Of a stretch of DNA of 64,000 bases, positions 17,449 to 25,560 are shown piece by piece (position 1 is the first letter of the stretch; each line of letters begins with the position of its first letter). The stretch is from Bacteroidota bacterium. GTDB taxonomy: Bacteria > Bacteroidota > Rhodothermia > Balneolales > Balneolaceae. The translations under genes were made by a program, and so were the position numbers. The DNA lies in contig JAAAOB010000141.1 in the NCBI GenBank assembly GCA_009909035.1, positions 78,504 to 142,503 on the forward strand. The letters are read 5' to 3'. Under the pieces are notes generated by a model. It had not been told where the DNA came from. It did not search any database and saw only the letters and a program-made list of their open reading frames with translations.

Positions 17449-18238
17449 TCCAGGTGCACTATCAAATTTAATTATATGGCTGGTTACAATTGTCATTTTC
17501 CTGTCGGTATTTCTGCCGCAGATGTTCAAGATTCTTCGGGAGTATGAACGCGGTGTCGTCTTCCGGCTTGGAAAATTTCAGGCCACCAAAGGCCCCGGCC
17601 TTATTATTCTGATTCCGTTTATTGATAAAGTAGAGCGGGTAGATCTTCGTGTTCTCACCATCAATGTGGACAAACAGGAGGTCATCACCAAAGACAACGT
17701 GACCGTGAATGTGGATGCCATCAACTTTTTCCGGGTTGTGGATGCCGAAAAGGCTGTCATCCAGGTGGAGCGTTACATCGGCGCCACCTCCATGATTGCC
17801 CAGACAACGCTCCGCAGTGTTTTGGGACAGTTTGAACTGGATGAGCTGCTGTCTGAACGGGATAAGATTAACAAAAAGATACAGGATATCATCGACCGGC
17901 AAACCGATCCATGGGGAATCAAAGTGGTGTCTGTAGAGGTACGTGATGTGATCTTGCCCGAATCAATGAAGCGTGCGATGGCCCGCCAGGCCGAATCGGA
18001 GCGTGACCGGCGTGCAAAAATCATTAATGCACAAGGGGAATTCGAGGCGGCTGCCAAACTTGTTGAGGCCGGCGAGATGATTGAAAAAACACCAACAGCC
18101 CTTCAGCTGCGGTACCTGCAAACCATGAACGAAATTAGTGAAGAGAACTCAACATTCACCTTTGTACCGTTCCCAATGGAGTTCCTTGAGTCGTTCAGGC
18201 CCGAGGTTAAACGTGAGAAAAGAGATACGGACGAGTAA
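17441..18238 (+). CDS. Slipin (stomatin/SPFH family membrane protein)
   Basis: The 265-residue protein has one N-terminal membrane anchor (IIWLVTIVIFLSVFLPQMF) and an SPFH domain (YERGVVFRLGKFQATKGPGL, VDLRVLTINVDKQEVITKDNVTVNVDA, RYIGATSMIAQTTLRSVLGQFELDELL), then a helical region (MARQAESERDRRAKIINAQGEFEAAAKL) that oligomerises. The C-terminal hydrophobic end (STFTFVPFPMEFLESF) is the type cleaved by the partner NfeD protease. Slipins organise membrane microdomains. The 8-bp overlap with nfeD implies translational coupling. Confidence 0.95.
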   Translation: MDDPGALSNLIIWLVTIVIFLSVFLPQMFKILREYERGVVFRLGKFQATKGPGLIILIPFIDKVERVDLRVLTINVDKQEVITKDNVTVNVDAINFFRVVDAEKAVIQVERYIGATSMIAQTTLRSVLGQFELDELLSERDKINKKIQDIIDRQTDPWGIKVVSVEVRDVILPESMKRAMARQAESERDRRAKIINAQGEFEAAAKLVEAGEMIEKTPTALQLRYLQTMNEISEENSTFTFVPFPMEFLESFRPEVKREKRDTDE

Positions 18239-18800
18239 GTAACCGTCTTCTCTTTATAACGTCAGGTTACAAATGGACTACCTCGGGCCGAGATTCCGGG
18301 GTATCAACTAAGAACTTGACTTTTTTGATCGATATGAAGCAGGACCGCCCGTCTCACGGAGGTCTCAAGTCATCACGCCCGTCATTGACCCTGACATTAA
18401 AACGTCAGGGCCGAACAGGTGAACTCCAAAATTCAGCAGTTAAAATCGATTTCGAAAGGCTACCGGAACTTCGATAATTTCCGAAATGCCATCCTGTTCT
18501 ATTTTGGAAAATTAGACCTCTACCCACAAGGTTTCCCGTAGAACCAGTTTTTTTAATAGAACGGCTGACATTCTCCTCAATCTCGCTGATACGGGATCAG
18601 TTCGAAAGCCTATGATTGAGTATGGGATAACAACAAAATCATACCCGAAAGTAGAAAAGTGAACAGAGGTTTCATATTCATTTCCTCCCCGGTTGGATTG
18701 AAGGTCGTTGGGGCGTAGTTTGCCGCAGAGTGCTTTTTTATTTTGCAGAAATCTCGCTTACATTCTATCTCATTCCGACAACCACTTAATATTTCATCTT
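18239..18800. other. Gene-free stretch between slipin and peptidase genes
   Basis: No gene is supported. A 7-bp hairpin CCCTGAC/GTCAGGG at 18389-18410 lacks a U tract and shares its TGAC-TTAA-GTCA core with a hairpin near 49370-49392, so it reads as part of a dispersed repeat and not a terminator. The ~90 bp before 18801 probably carry the promoter of the peptidase gene. Confidence 0.4.
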
Positions 18801-19838
18801 ATGATCCATTTATCTCATCCAAAATTTCAAATTCTGATAATCGCCTCCATCCTCACCGGGCTTTTTCTTGCCGGATGTTCTGAACCGGCTAATGAGGAGT
18901 CGGTCGAATGGGCCCTGGCTCTTCATGGCGGCGCCGGTGCTATATCGCAGGAAATGCCCGACTCCGTAAAAAATCAATACTACGACGGGCTCGAGCAGGC
19001 CGTGCGCACCGGGGAAATTGTTTTACGAGAGGGTGGGTCCGCGCTTGATGCCGTTGAGCAGGTAGTCCGTAATCTTGAAAACAACCCTCTCTTCAATGCG
19101 GGGAAAGGTGCCGTCTTTACCAAAGAGGGCCGGCACGAACTGGATGCAGCTATTATGGATGGCAGCACCATGCAGGCAGGGGCGCTGACCGGGCTCACAA
19201 CGGTCAAAAACCCGGTATCCCTGGCTCGCGTTGTGATGCAGGAGTCCGACCACATCTTTTTCTCGGGGCAGGGGGCAGAACAGTTCGCCGATGAAACGAA
19301 TGTGGAACGCGTAGAAAACGACCACTTTTTTACACAAAATCGGTATGATCAATGGCAGCGATCCAACAATCAAACCAGTTCAGCTGCTCCGGAGAATCCG
19401 CGAACGCTTTCATCACACAACAGCTATAAATTTGGCACTGTGGGTGCTGTTGCCATCGATACCGACGGGCACCTTGCAGCCGCCACCTCTACCGGGGGCA
19501 TGACCAATAAGCAGTTTGGCAGAGTTGGGGATGTGCCTATCATTGGGTCCGGCACGTTTGCCAATCACGTAGCAGCCGTATCGGCAACGGGATGGGGTGA
19601 AAAAATTATGCAGCAGGTATCGGCCAACACAATAGCCAACCTGGTTGAGTTTGGCGGGTATTCGCTGGAAGAGGCTGTTGATTTTCTGCTCGAGGAGCGC
19701 CTTCAGCCGGATGAAGCCGGTTTTATTGCCGTAGACAGCGACGGGAATATTGTCATGAAAATGAATACGCCCGGAATGTACCGCGGTTCTGTTAATTCAC
19801 TCGGCGAAACAGAGATTAAAATCTGGACTGAAGAGTAA
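18801..19838 (+). CDS. Isoaspartyl peptidase / plant-type L-asparaginase, lipoprotein
   Basis: The 345-residue Ntn-hydrolase of family T2 hydrolyses isoaspartyl dipeptides and asparagine. It carries LHGGAGAI, NPLFNAGKGAVFTKEGRHELDAAIMDG and the autoprocessing site G212-T213-V-G (YKFGTVGAVAIDTDG), where Thr213 becomes the nucleophile after self-cleavage, followed by AAATSTGGMTNKQFGRVGD and IGSGTFA. A lipoprotein signal (LFLAGC, Cys26 from ATG 18801) places it outside the cytoplasm. ATG 18801 is chosen because it begins that signal; an upstream in-frame extension to 18708 is unlikely. The segment between the two subunits (173-208) is the usual variable linker. A terminator follows. Confidence 0.93.
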   Translation: MIHLSHPKFQILIIASILTGLFLAGCSEPANEESVEWALALHGGAGAISQEMPDSVKNQYYDGLEQAVRTGEIVLREGGSALDAVEQVVRNLENNPLFNAGKGAVFTKEGRHELDAAIMDGSTMQAGALTGLTTVKNPVSLARVVMQESDHIFFSGQGAEQFADETNVERVENDHFFTQNRYDQWQRSNNQTSSAAPENPRTLSSHNSYKFGTVGAVAIDTDGHLAAATSTGGMTNKQFGRVGDVPIIGSGTFANHVAAVSATGWGEKIMQQVSANTIANLVEFGGYSLEEAVDFLLEERLQPDEAGFIAVDSDGNIVMKMNTPGMYRGSVNSLGETEIKIWTEE

Positions 19839-19881
19839 CAGTTCACCGGCAGGTCCAAACACCTGTAACTTCTTATACAAT

Positions 19882-19918
19882 CAACAAAGGCCGGGTCATC
19901 CCGACCTTTGTTGTTTTT
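19882..19918 (+). terminator. Rho-independent terminator after the isoaspartyl peptidase gene
   Basis: A 14-bp stem with one mismatch (CAACAAAGGCCGGG at 19882-19895 with CCCGACCTTTGTTG at 19900-19913, 4-nt loop) is followed by five U. Just beyond, GACTTCCGAAGTC and AGACTTCGGAAGTCT phrases near 19968 and 20032 are further small palindromes. Confidence 0.85.
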
Positions 19919-20113
19919 ATTCTATTGTCATGTCAACCGTAATGTATCAGGCACTCAAAGACTTCCGAAGTCTTTTCTGGCTGTATGAATGCTCAGTCTC
20001 TTTTATAATTCTCCCTTTTACAACAAGCCCGCAGACTTCGGAAGTCTGCCTTATCCGCAATTTTAACCGGCATTCCAGTGTAGACATGAAACTATTTTGA
20101 AAGGGATCTTATG

Positions 20114-20887
20114 CTATTCAATTCCGTACCTGAATTTATCCCGCAACTCTTGTACATAAATTCCGATGTCGTTTCGTATTTCAAACAGCCTCTCGTGAAA
20201 ATCGGCGTACACGGAACCGGAAAAGTACGAGTCGCCCTTCAGGTATTGAAGCCTGAGCAGAGCTTCGTTGGAACTGTGGAGCGCTTTTTTCGTGTAGGCG
20301 ATGTTTCCGCCCAGCACATCTTTTTCAAACCCGAACGAGTAGCCGCCGGCAAGCTTCGCCCCTATTTTCAGTATATTGCTTACAAACTCATGGACCCGCT
20401 GGTTCATCAGGTGGGCGGGAATGGACTCTCCCCACTTCAGCACATCTACGGCGAGTTCAATAGAGTGTCGATAGACCGCAAGGTTTTCGATTGAGCCGTA
20501 ATCTGAATAGGTAAAATCGTCGCTCAGCTCCTTCCAATCTTCACCGTAGTCAAAATCATCCTCGTCTGATTCAAGAAATGGGGGGATATCGTCTGTAAAA
20601 AAGATATCCTCGTCAAATTCATCCTCTCCATCTTCATCATCCCAGTCATCTTCGTCCTCGGGAAAATAGGCTTCGTCAAACAGCAGCTCTTCCTCGATAA
20701 ACGCCTCAACGGCGTCAATTTCATCAAAACTCTCGCGCAGCAGGCTAATCCACCGCGGCACGTCCTCGTTGGGATCGGAGGTAATGAATTTTCGAAGCTG
20801 CTCGCTTCTCTTCTCAATTTCGTCTAAATGAGACTCCCACTGGTGTTCATTCCAAACGGGATCTCTGTCAAAATCGTCAAAGCTCAT
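20114..20887 (-). CDS. Acidic protein of unknown function
   Basis: The 257-residue cytoplasmic protein has a helical N-terminal part (NEHQWESHLDEIEKRSEQLRKF), a very acidic middle (about 75-125, mostly D and E), and a helical C-terminal half (VYRHSIELAVDVLKWGESIP, VHEFVSNILKIGAKLAGGYSFGF, NEALLRLQYLKGDSYFSGSV, FHERLFEIRNDIGIYVQELRDKF) that looks like a helix bundle. I do not recognise the family. It is the last gene of the run yggS to pnp on the minus strand, 88 bp after the phosphorylase, and is probably co-transcribed. The strong acidity fits a halophilic or marine lifestyle. Confidence 0.8.
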   Translation of the reverse strand: MSFDDFDRDPVWNEHQWESHLDEIEKRSEQLRKFITSDPNEDVPRWISLLRESFDEIDAVEAFIEEELLFDEAYFPEDEDDWDDEDGEDEFDEDIFFTDDIPPFLESDEDDFDYGEDWKELSDDFTYSDYGSIENLAVYRHSIELAVDVLKWGESIPAHLMNQRVHEFVSNILKIGAKLAGGYSFGFEKDVLGGNIAYTKKALHSSNEALLRLQYLKGDSYFSGSVYADFHERLFEIRNDIGIYVQELRDKFRYGIE

Positions 20888-20975
20888 ACGTTTGATGTGC
20901 TATTTGATTTGGTGGTAATGAGTTTCTGTCCTGCTGAAATTACTATATTTCAAGCTTTAAAAACAGCGGTCTGCA

Positions 20976-21812
20976 TTATAGTTTCTTAAGTACATGCACG
21001 ATGACGCGGGTCATTTTAGGCTCGGCAATGGAGGCGGCCTCAAGAATTTCCTCCATATTAACCGGTTTTAACGCGTCCGGGAAACATTCGTCCGTAATTG
21101 CAGAAATTCCTAATACTTCCATTCCCATGTGAACAGCGGCAATTACCTCGGGAATGGTGCTCATGCCTACAACATCAGCGCCGATAAGTCTCAAAAACCG
21201 GTATTCTGCTTTCGTTTCCAGCATCGGTCCGCTCAGGGCAACATAGACGCCTTGGTGCATCTGAATATTATTTTCGAGCGCTACGTTTTTTGCAATATCC
21301 ATCAGCCGTTCGCAGTAGGGTTCGCTCATATCCGGGAATCGCGGGCCAAGCTCCTCGTCATTGGGGCCCATGAGTGGATTATCACCCAGCATGTTGATAT
21401 GATCGCGGATCAGCATGATATCACCGCGCGAGTGGTTGGGGTTCATCCCTCCGCAGGCGTTGCTGACAAACAGTGTATCGGCTCCATTCTTTTTCAACAC
21501 GCGAACCGGAAAAACGATCTGCTGCATGGAGTACCCTTCGTAGTAGTGAAACCTCCCCTGCATGGCAACGACCTCTTTCCCGCCGAGGATGCCGAAAAGT
21601 AATTTGCCGTCGTGCCCCTCCACCGTAGAGACCGGGAAATGGGGTATATCGTGATAGGAGATGCTCGTTTCGATCTCCATCTCTTCGGCAAGCTGTCCCA
21701 GGCCGGTACCTAAAATAAGCATATAGTTTGGCCTGAGGTCAGTCTTACTTTGAATAAACCGGAGGGACTCATCGCGTTTTTTTCGAAACGTCTCTGTAGA
21801 TTCAATCTGCAT
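20976..21812 (-). CDS. Purine-nucleoside phosphorylase, trimeric type
   Basis: The 278-residue enzyme splits purine nucleosides with phosphate to base and ribose 1-phosphate. It shows the trimeric PNP signatures: phosphate loop LILGTGLGQLAEE, IPHFPVSTVEGHDG, GRFHYYEGY, VSNACGGMNP, ALSGPMLETKAEYRFLRLIGADVVGMSTIPEVIAAVHMG and SAITDECFP. The position of the asparagine in TDN of the human enzyme is here Thr-Asp-Glu, which may influence base choice. It is 27 bp downstream of divIVA in the same operon. Confidence 0.94.
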   Translation of the reverse strand: MQIESTETFRKKRDESLRFIQSKTDLRPNYMLILGTGLGQLAEEMEIETSISYHDIPHFPVSTVEGHDGKLLFGILGGKEVVAMQGRFHYYEGYSMQQIVFPVRVLKKNGADTLFVSNACGGMNPNHSRGDIMLIRDHINMLGDNPLMGPNDEELGPRFPDMSEPYCERLMDIAKNVALENNIQMHQGVYVALSGPMLETKAEYRFLRLIGADVVGMSTIPEVIAAVHMGMEVLGISAITDECFPDALKPVNMEEILEAASIAEPKMTRVIVHVLKKL

Positions 21813-21839
21813 TCAGCGGGGACTACGGTGGTTCGTACG

Positions 21840-22466
21840 TTATTCAATTTCATCTAAAATATTGTCGAGATCTTCAGACCCCGGCGGCAAATGTTGTTCG
21901 ACGGGGGGTGCCGGACGTTTCCGGCTCCGTGCCGGCTTCCGATCTTCTCCATCGATCCGGCTGTTGCTCTCATCCGAAGTCTCAGCCTCCTCTTTGGGAA
22001 GTGAAAAAAGCGAGGCATCATCCCTTGAGAAATGGTGAAGGGATTCCTGGGCCATATCGAGATACGATTTCATACCGCCGACAATTTCTTCCCGCCGGTC
22101 GAGAAGACGCAGGATGCTCTGGCGAATTTCCTGGCGCTGCCGGCTGGCATCGCGAACGATGCTGTCGGCCTCCATCTCAGCCTTGCTTATGATGTTCTTG
22201 GCCTCCTGTTTGGCGCCTACAAGCTTATGCTCTGCGTTATCCTTGGCCGTCTGCAAAGTTTCATGGAGCGCCTGCTCTACACGTTCGTAGTGCTTCAGCT
22301 TCTCATCCATTTTATCAAGCTGGTCCTCGAGCTCACGCATCCTGGCGGTCATATGCTCCCATTCATTCGACACGAGGTTCAGGTATGCCTTCACCTCAGA
22401 CACATCATATCCGCGGAGCGATTTTTCGAATTGCTGCTGCTTGATTTCGAGAGCTGTCAATTTCAT
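21840..22466 (-). CDS. DivIVA domain protein
   Basis: The 208-residue protein begins with the DivIVA membrane-binding motif (MKLTALEIKQQQFEKSLRGYDVSEVKAYLNLV), followed by a long coiled coil (about 35-130) and a disordered, basic-and-acidic tail (ARSRKRPAPPVEQ...). DivIVA proteins bind curved membrane and recruit division or growth partners. Its place near yggS matches the widely seen yggS-divIVA neighbourhood, though there usually with the division cluster. The C-terminal ~60 residues are low complexity. Confidence 0.9.
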   Translation of the reverse strand: MKLTALEIKQQQFEKSLRGYDVSEVKAYLNLVSNEWEHMTARMRELEDQLDKMDEKLKHYERVEQALHETLQTAKDNAEHKLVGAKQEAKNIISKAEMEADSIVRDASRQRQEIRQSILRLLDRREEIVGGMKSYLDMAQESLHHFSRDDASLFSLPKEEAETSDESNSRIDGEDRKPARSRKRPAPPVEQHLPPGSEDLDNILDEIE

Positions 22467-22505
22467 AAGGGGAACGTCGCTATTTTTGAATTCTGAAGAT
22501 AAAGA

Positions 22506-22862
22506 TTACTGGTTTAACATGTTGCGGAGATTACCAGAATTAGACGTTTCGGACTCTTCCGTCTCCTCATTGAGCTCTATTTCAATAGAGTCGGACTGCT
22601 GTTTCTCCTCAACGTTCTGCCGGCTCTTTTTTCTGTCGCGCTCTTCATCCGTCACAATCTCTTCAAGATTGGACAGACGCCGGTCGGTTTTCTCCTTAAA
22701 TTCGCGCAGTGCTTGTAAAAACTCCTCGTTTTTGGTTATATCGTCCGAGTTTGACCCGCGCTTCATCCATGTCTTTATAATGCTGCCCACAATTCCCAGG
22801 AATACAATTGTAAGGATACTTCCAAATACAATTGCAACAACTGCAACTTCTTCACCCATCAT
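22506..22862 (-). CDS. Small membrane protein with coiled coil, PspB-like
   Basis: The 118-residue product has an N-terminal membrane helix (VAVVAIVFGSILTIVFLGIVGSII), a basic stop, and a helical stretch ending RRLSNLEEIVTDEER, which resembles the core of phage shock protein B (helix with LE-x-I plus acidic end). The tail is acidic and low complexity. PspB-type proteins sense membrane stress with PspC; neither PspA nor PspC is in the window, so the name is by similarity only. It sits 7 bp after a second gene of the same layout. Confidence 0.7.
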   Translation of the reverse strand: MMGEEVAVVAIVFGSILTIVFLGIVGSIIKTWMKRGSNSDDITKNEEFLQALREFKEKTDRRLSNLEEIVTDEERDRKKSRQNVEEKQQSDSIEIELNEETEESETSNSGNLRNMLNQ

Positions 22863-22869
22863 AATTCAA

Positions 22870-23181
22870 TCACCTCTGTTTATTTGCAATAGTTTCTACT
22901 TTGGTCTTGTTTTTTTCTTTTTGCGTCTGACGATCATCTATCTCAATCTGGTCCAACGGATCTGCGCCGGCGGCTGAAAATTCGCCCGGATCACCGGCGG
23001 CTATCGCCTCCAGGTTCTCAATCCGTGTTTTCATCTGTTCCACCTGCAGTTTCATATCCTCCAGCTCAGCCTCATTGCTGTTGGTTTGATTCTGCCATTT
23101 CAGCTTGTTTTTTTGATAGTCGATAATATATCCCCCGATGATAGCAACCAGGGGAATTAAAACCCATATCCATGCAGACAT
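22870..23181 (-). CDS. Small membrane protein with coiled coil, PspB-like paralog
   Basis: The product is 103 residues: a membrane helix (WIWVLIPLVAIIGGYIIDY), then a coiled coil (EAELEDMKLQVEQMKTRIENLEAIAAGD) and a polar tail. Layout and the RIENLEAI segment mirror the downstream gene (RRLSNLEEI), suggesting a duplicated PspB-like pair between yggS and divIVA. Function is not known. Confidence 0.7.
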   Translation of the reverse strand: MSAWIWVLIPLVAIIGGYIIDYQKNKLKWQNQTNSNEAELEDMKLQVEQMKTRIENLEAIAAGDPGEFSAAGADPLDQIEIDDRQTQKEKNKTKVETIANKQR

Positions 23182-23242
23182 ATTGCTTTTCTTTTTAAAA
23201 TAAAAAATTTACGGTAAATCACACTGTCTTTAACGTACAAAA

Positions 23243-23938
23243 TCAGGTATAGTTACGCTCGCCAAATATGGCAGTGCCCACACGAACCATCGTCGACCCC
23301 TCTTCAATGGCCTCTTCCAGGTCGTTGGTCATCCCCATGGAGAGATGCTCAAGGGTGACGGAGCCGTCGACCAGGTGCAGATGTTCATCGCGAAGAGTTT
23401 TCAGCAGCTTAAATTCATTGCGAACCTGCTCTTTATCGTCCGTAAATGTGGCCATGCCCATGAGTCCCCTGACGTGCGTATACGTTAGATCTTGTCCGTA
23501 TGTTAGTATCTTCTCAAGGTCGTCCGGATCGCACCCGCTCTTCTGATCCTCATCACTGATATTTACCTGGATCAGAACGTTTATGTGCCGGCCGATTCGT
23601 GACGCCCGCTTTTCTACCTCTTTGAGCGCTTTCTTTTTATGGATTGAATCGATCCAGTCTACCCGCTCCACCATATATTTAATTTTATTGGTCTGGAGAT
23701 TTCCTATAAAATGCCACCGGATCTCATCATCTTCAATCTCTTCCATTTTATCCTGGAGCTCCTTCGCCCGGTTTTCACCGAAATGAAGCTGAGAAGCTTT
23801 TCGTGCCTCCAGAATATCGGCATTGGGCTTGGTTTTGCTTACCGCCACCAGCACGATCTCCTCCGGATCCCGTCCACAGGCGGTACAGGCTGTTCTGATT
23901 CGTTGCTGAACGTTGTCTAAATTTTCTTCTATAGCCAT
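23243..23938 (-). CDS. YggS/PLPBP family pyridoxal-phosphate homeostasis protein
   Basis: The 231-residue protein is a single-domain alanine-racemase-fold PLP binder. K35 in VAVSKTKP is the PLP lysine; FGENRAKEL, WHFIGNLQTNKIKY, VLIQVNISDEDQKSG and RGLMGMATFTDD, and LSMGMTNDLEEAIEEGSTMVRVGTAIFGER are family signatures. It buffers cellular PLP and has no known catalytic role. It heads the minus-strand operon with the PspB-like pair, divIVA and the phosphorylase. Confidence 0.95.
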   Translation of the reverse strand: MAIEENLDNVQQRIRTACTACGRDPEEIVLVAVSKTKPNADILEARKASQLHFGENRAKELQDKMEEIEDDEIRWHFIGNLQTNKIKYMVERVDWIDSIHKKKALKEVEKRASRIGRHINVLIQVNISDEDQKSGCDPDDLEKILTYGQDLTYTHVRGLMGMATFTDDKEQVRNEFKLLKTLRDEHLHLVDGSVTLEHLSMGMTNDLEEAIEEGSTMVRVGTAIFGERNYT

Positions 23939-25560
23939 ATGGTTGTTTTCAGTTTGTGACGTTTGTTAGCTAAAAATGAATCACCGGAGAAACATTCCGT
24001 TCGTTTCCTTTTTATTCTCACCATATCTGTTCATCTGAAGAGGGAGTGCCGGCAACTGCTTTTGGCAGCTTTTAAAAAACGACCCCGGCACAAGATAATA
24101 ATTTTGGTTCTGCCGGAAACATTGTGGATAAACAAATTCATTAGAACATTGCCCCCCCTTTCGCCCTGAAATAGTAGAAGGCAGGTCCACTCGTAACTCC
24201 GGATTCCCTACATCGTTCTCCAGCTCAAAAGTCTCCTAACCTTTGTAATGGATTTGAAACCGTTTGCGATTTCCGAATTTACCAGCCTTGGAATTGGGAG
24301 CGAGGCGGGCAGGTTCTGCGGAGCGTATGGGATTGGTTGTAAATAGCCTACCGGATCGATCGTTGATTGCAAGCAATGAGAGATATGGACCATTGCTATT
24401 TACATCCCATAGCGAAGCATAATCTCCGAGCGAGCAATTCCACAGCCTGGCGATTTTTGGATACTTTTTGACGCCAAAAAGTATCAGGAGAGAAAATAGT
24501 TGGGGTACACTAACTATGCTGTACCCATAACGTTTCCTGTAGTTCTTTTGTTTATTCGGTAATTTGAGTATTGGGTATCATTTTTATGGCGGAGTGGAAC
24601 ATCATGTGGTTCGATATCGAAATTTTATATGCCGCCCATTCACCAAAAAAAGCCTGTCATTCTGACTGAGCGGAGGCCGCTTTTTAGCCGGAGTCGCCCC
24701 GAATGGATCCCCCCAGGGGAAAGAATCTCCTTGTTATGGGATTTAGTTTATTAGGTAATTTGATAATTCGTTATCGAACTTCATTTTGTGTGACGGTGTA
24801 AATCGGCTTGTGGTTTCTTTCTACCGCACTGTTGCGCAAAGGTATTCGCCTTGCTCCCTGCCTCCTATGCCTTGAATCTTCAACTCAATCCTCACCACCA
24901 CAAACTCCAGTAACAGACGCTGTCAGCTCCTTCTGTTCACTCCCTCTCACAGCATTTGTCGACTCACCCTCCGCTGGTGAAACTGACGAACCGATGAACC
25001 GAGAAATACCCAACCGATGAAGTGGTGAACGTCATCGGATGAGTTTCGATGAAAATACCAGAAGTGCAGTATCCATGCATTGACTCATTGGTGCCTCATC
25101 CGATGACTCTCCGGAATTCATTTATTCCGTGGTGGCTCCACGGATTGAACTCCTCAACTCCCCATCGACTCAACTATTTTTTCTTGTAACTCCCATTGCC
25201 TCGGGGCATGGAGATGGACGCCTCAAAAGACCACGCACCGTGCTCCAAAAAAAACGGCGCTTTCCGACTCATCCTCCGCAGGGGAAACTGACGAACCGAG
25301 AATCCGAGAAAATGATGAACTATTGGGCATCGATTCTCTTTGCTTATGGCGATGTGAAACATTACGTGGGGTCGTTAACTGCAGTGTTATCTAAAGATTT
25401 TCGCCGTGCACCCTGCAACTTTGCTCTGAATCCTGTCTCGCCAGTTGTATTTCTACCATTGATCAAATAGATTGATCTATCTGCTTTTCAGTCCGCTACG
25501 AGACAAATGGCTGCAGATATTTGCGGTTTCTTGAACACTTATAGGTTAACCTTCGGCACC
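23939..25560. repeat. 1.6-kb gene-free stretch of degenerate repeats
   Basis: I see no supported gene. A ~53-bp direct repeat occurs at about 24956-25008 and 25261-25313 (both contain GAAACTGACGAACCGA). A 13-bp inverted pair GTCATCGGATGAG/CTCATCCGATGAC lies at 25031-25043 and 25095-25107, and the same core recurs as a hairpin at 44617-44647. A module with ATTGGGTATC ... TGGAACATCATGTGG at 24573-24620 returns in altered form at 25322-25375. Short frames here change composition along their length and match nothing I know. Confidence 0.55.

Noticed and set aside
18389..18410. Terminator after the slipin gene
   Set aside because: The hairpin has only 7 bp, no U tract, and its core recurs elsewhere as part of a repeat.
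25129..25470. A 113-codon plus-strand frame as a gene
   Set aside because: Part of it is a degenerate direct repeat (25261-25313) and the composition changes along the frame.
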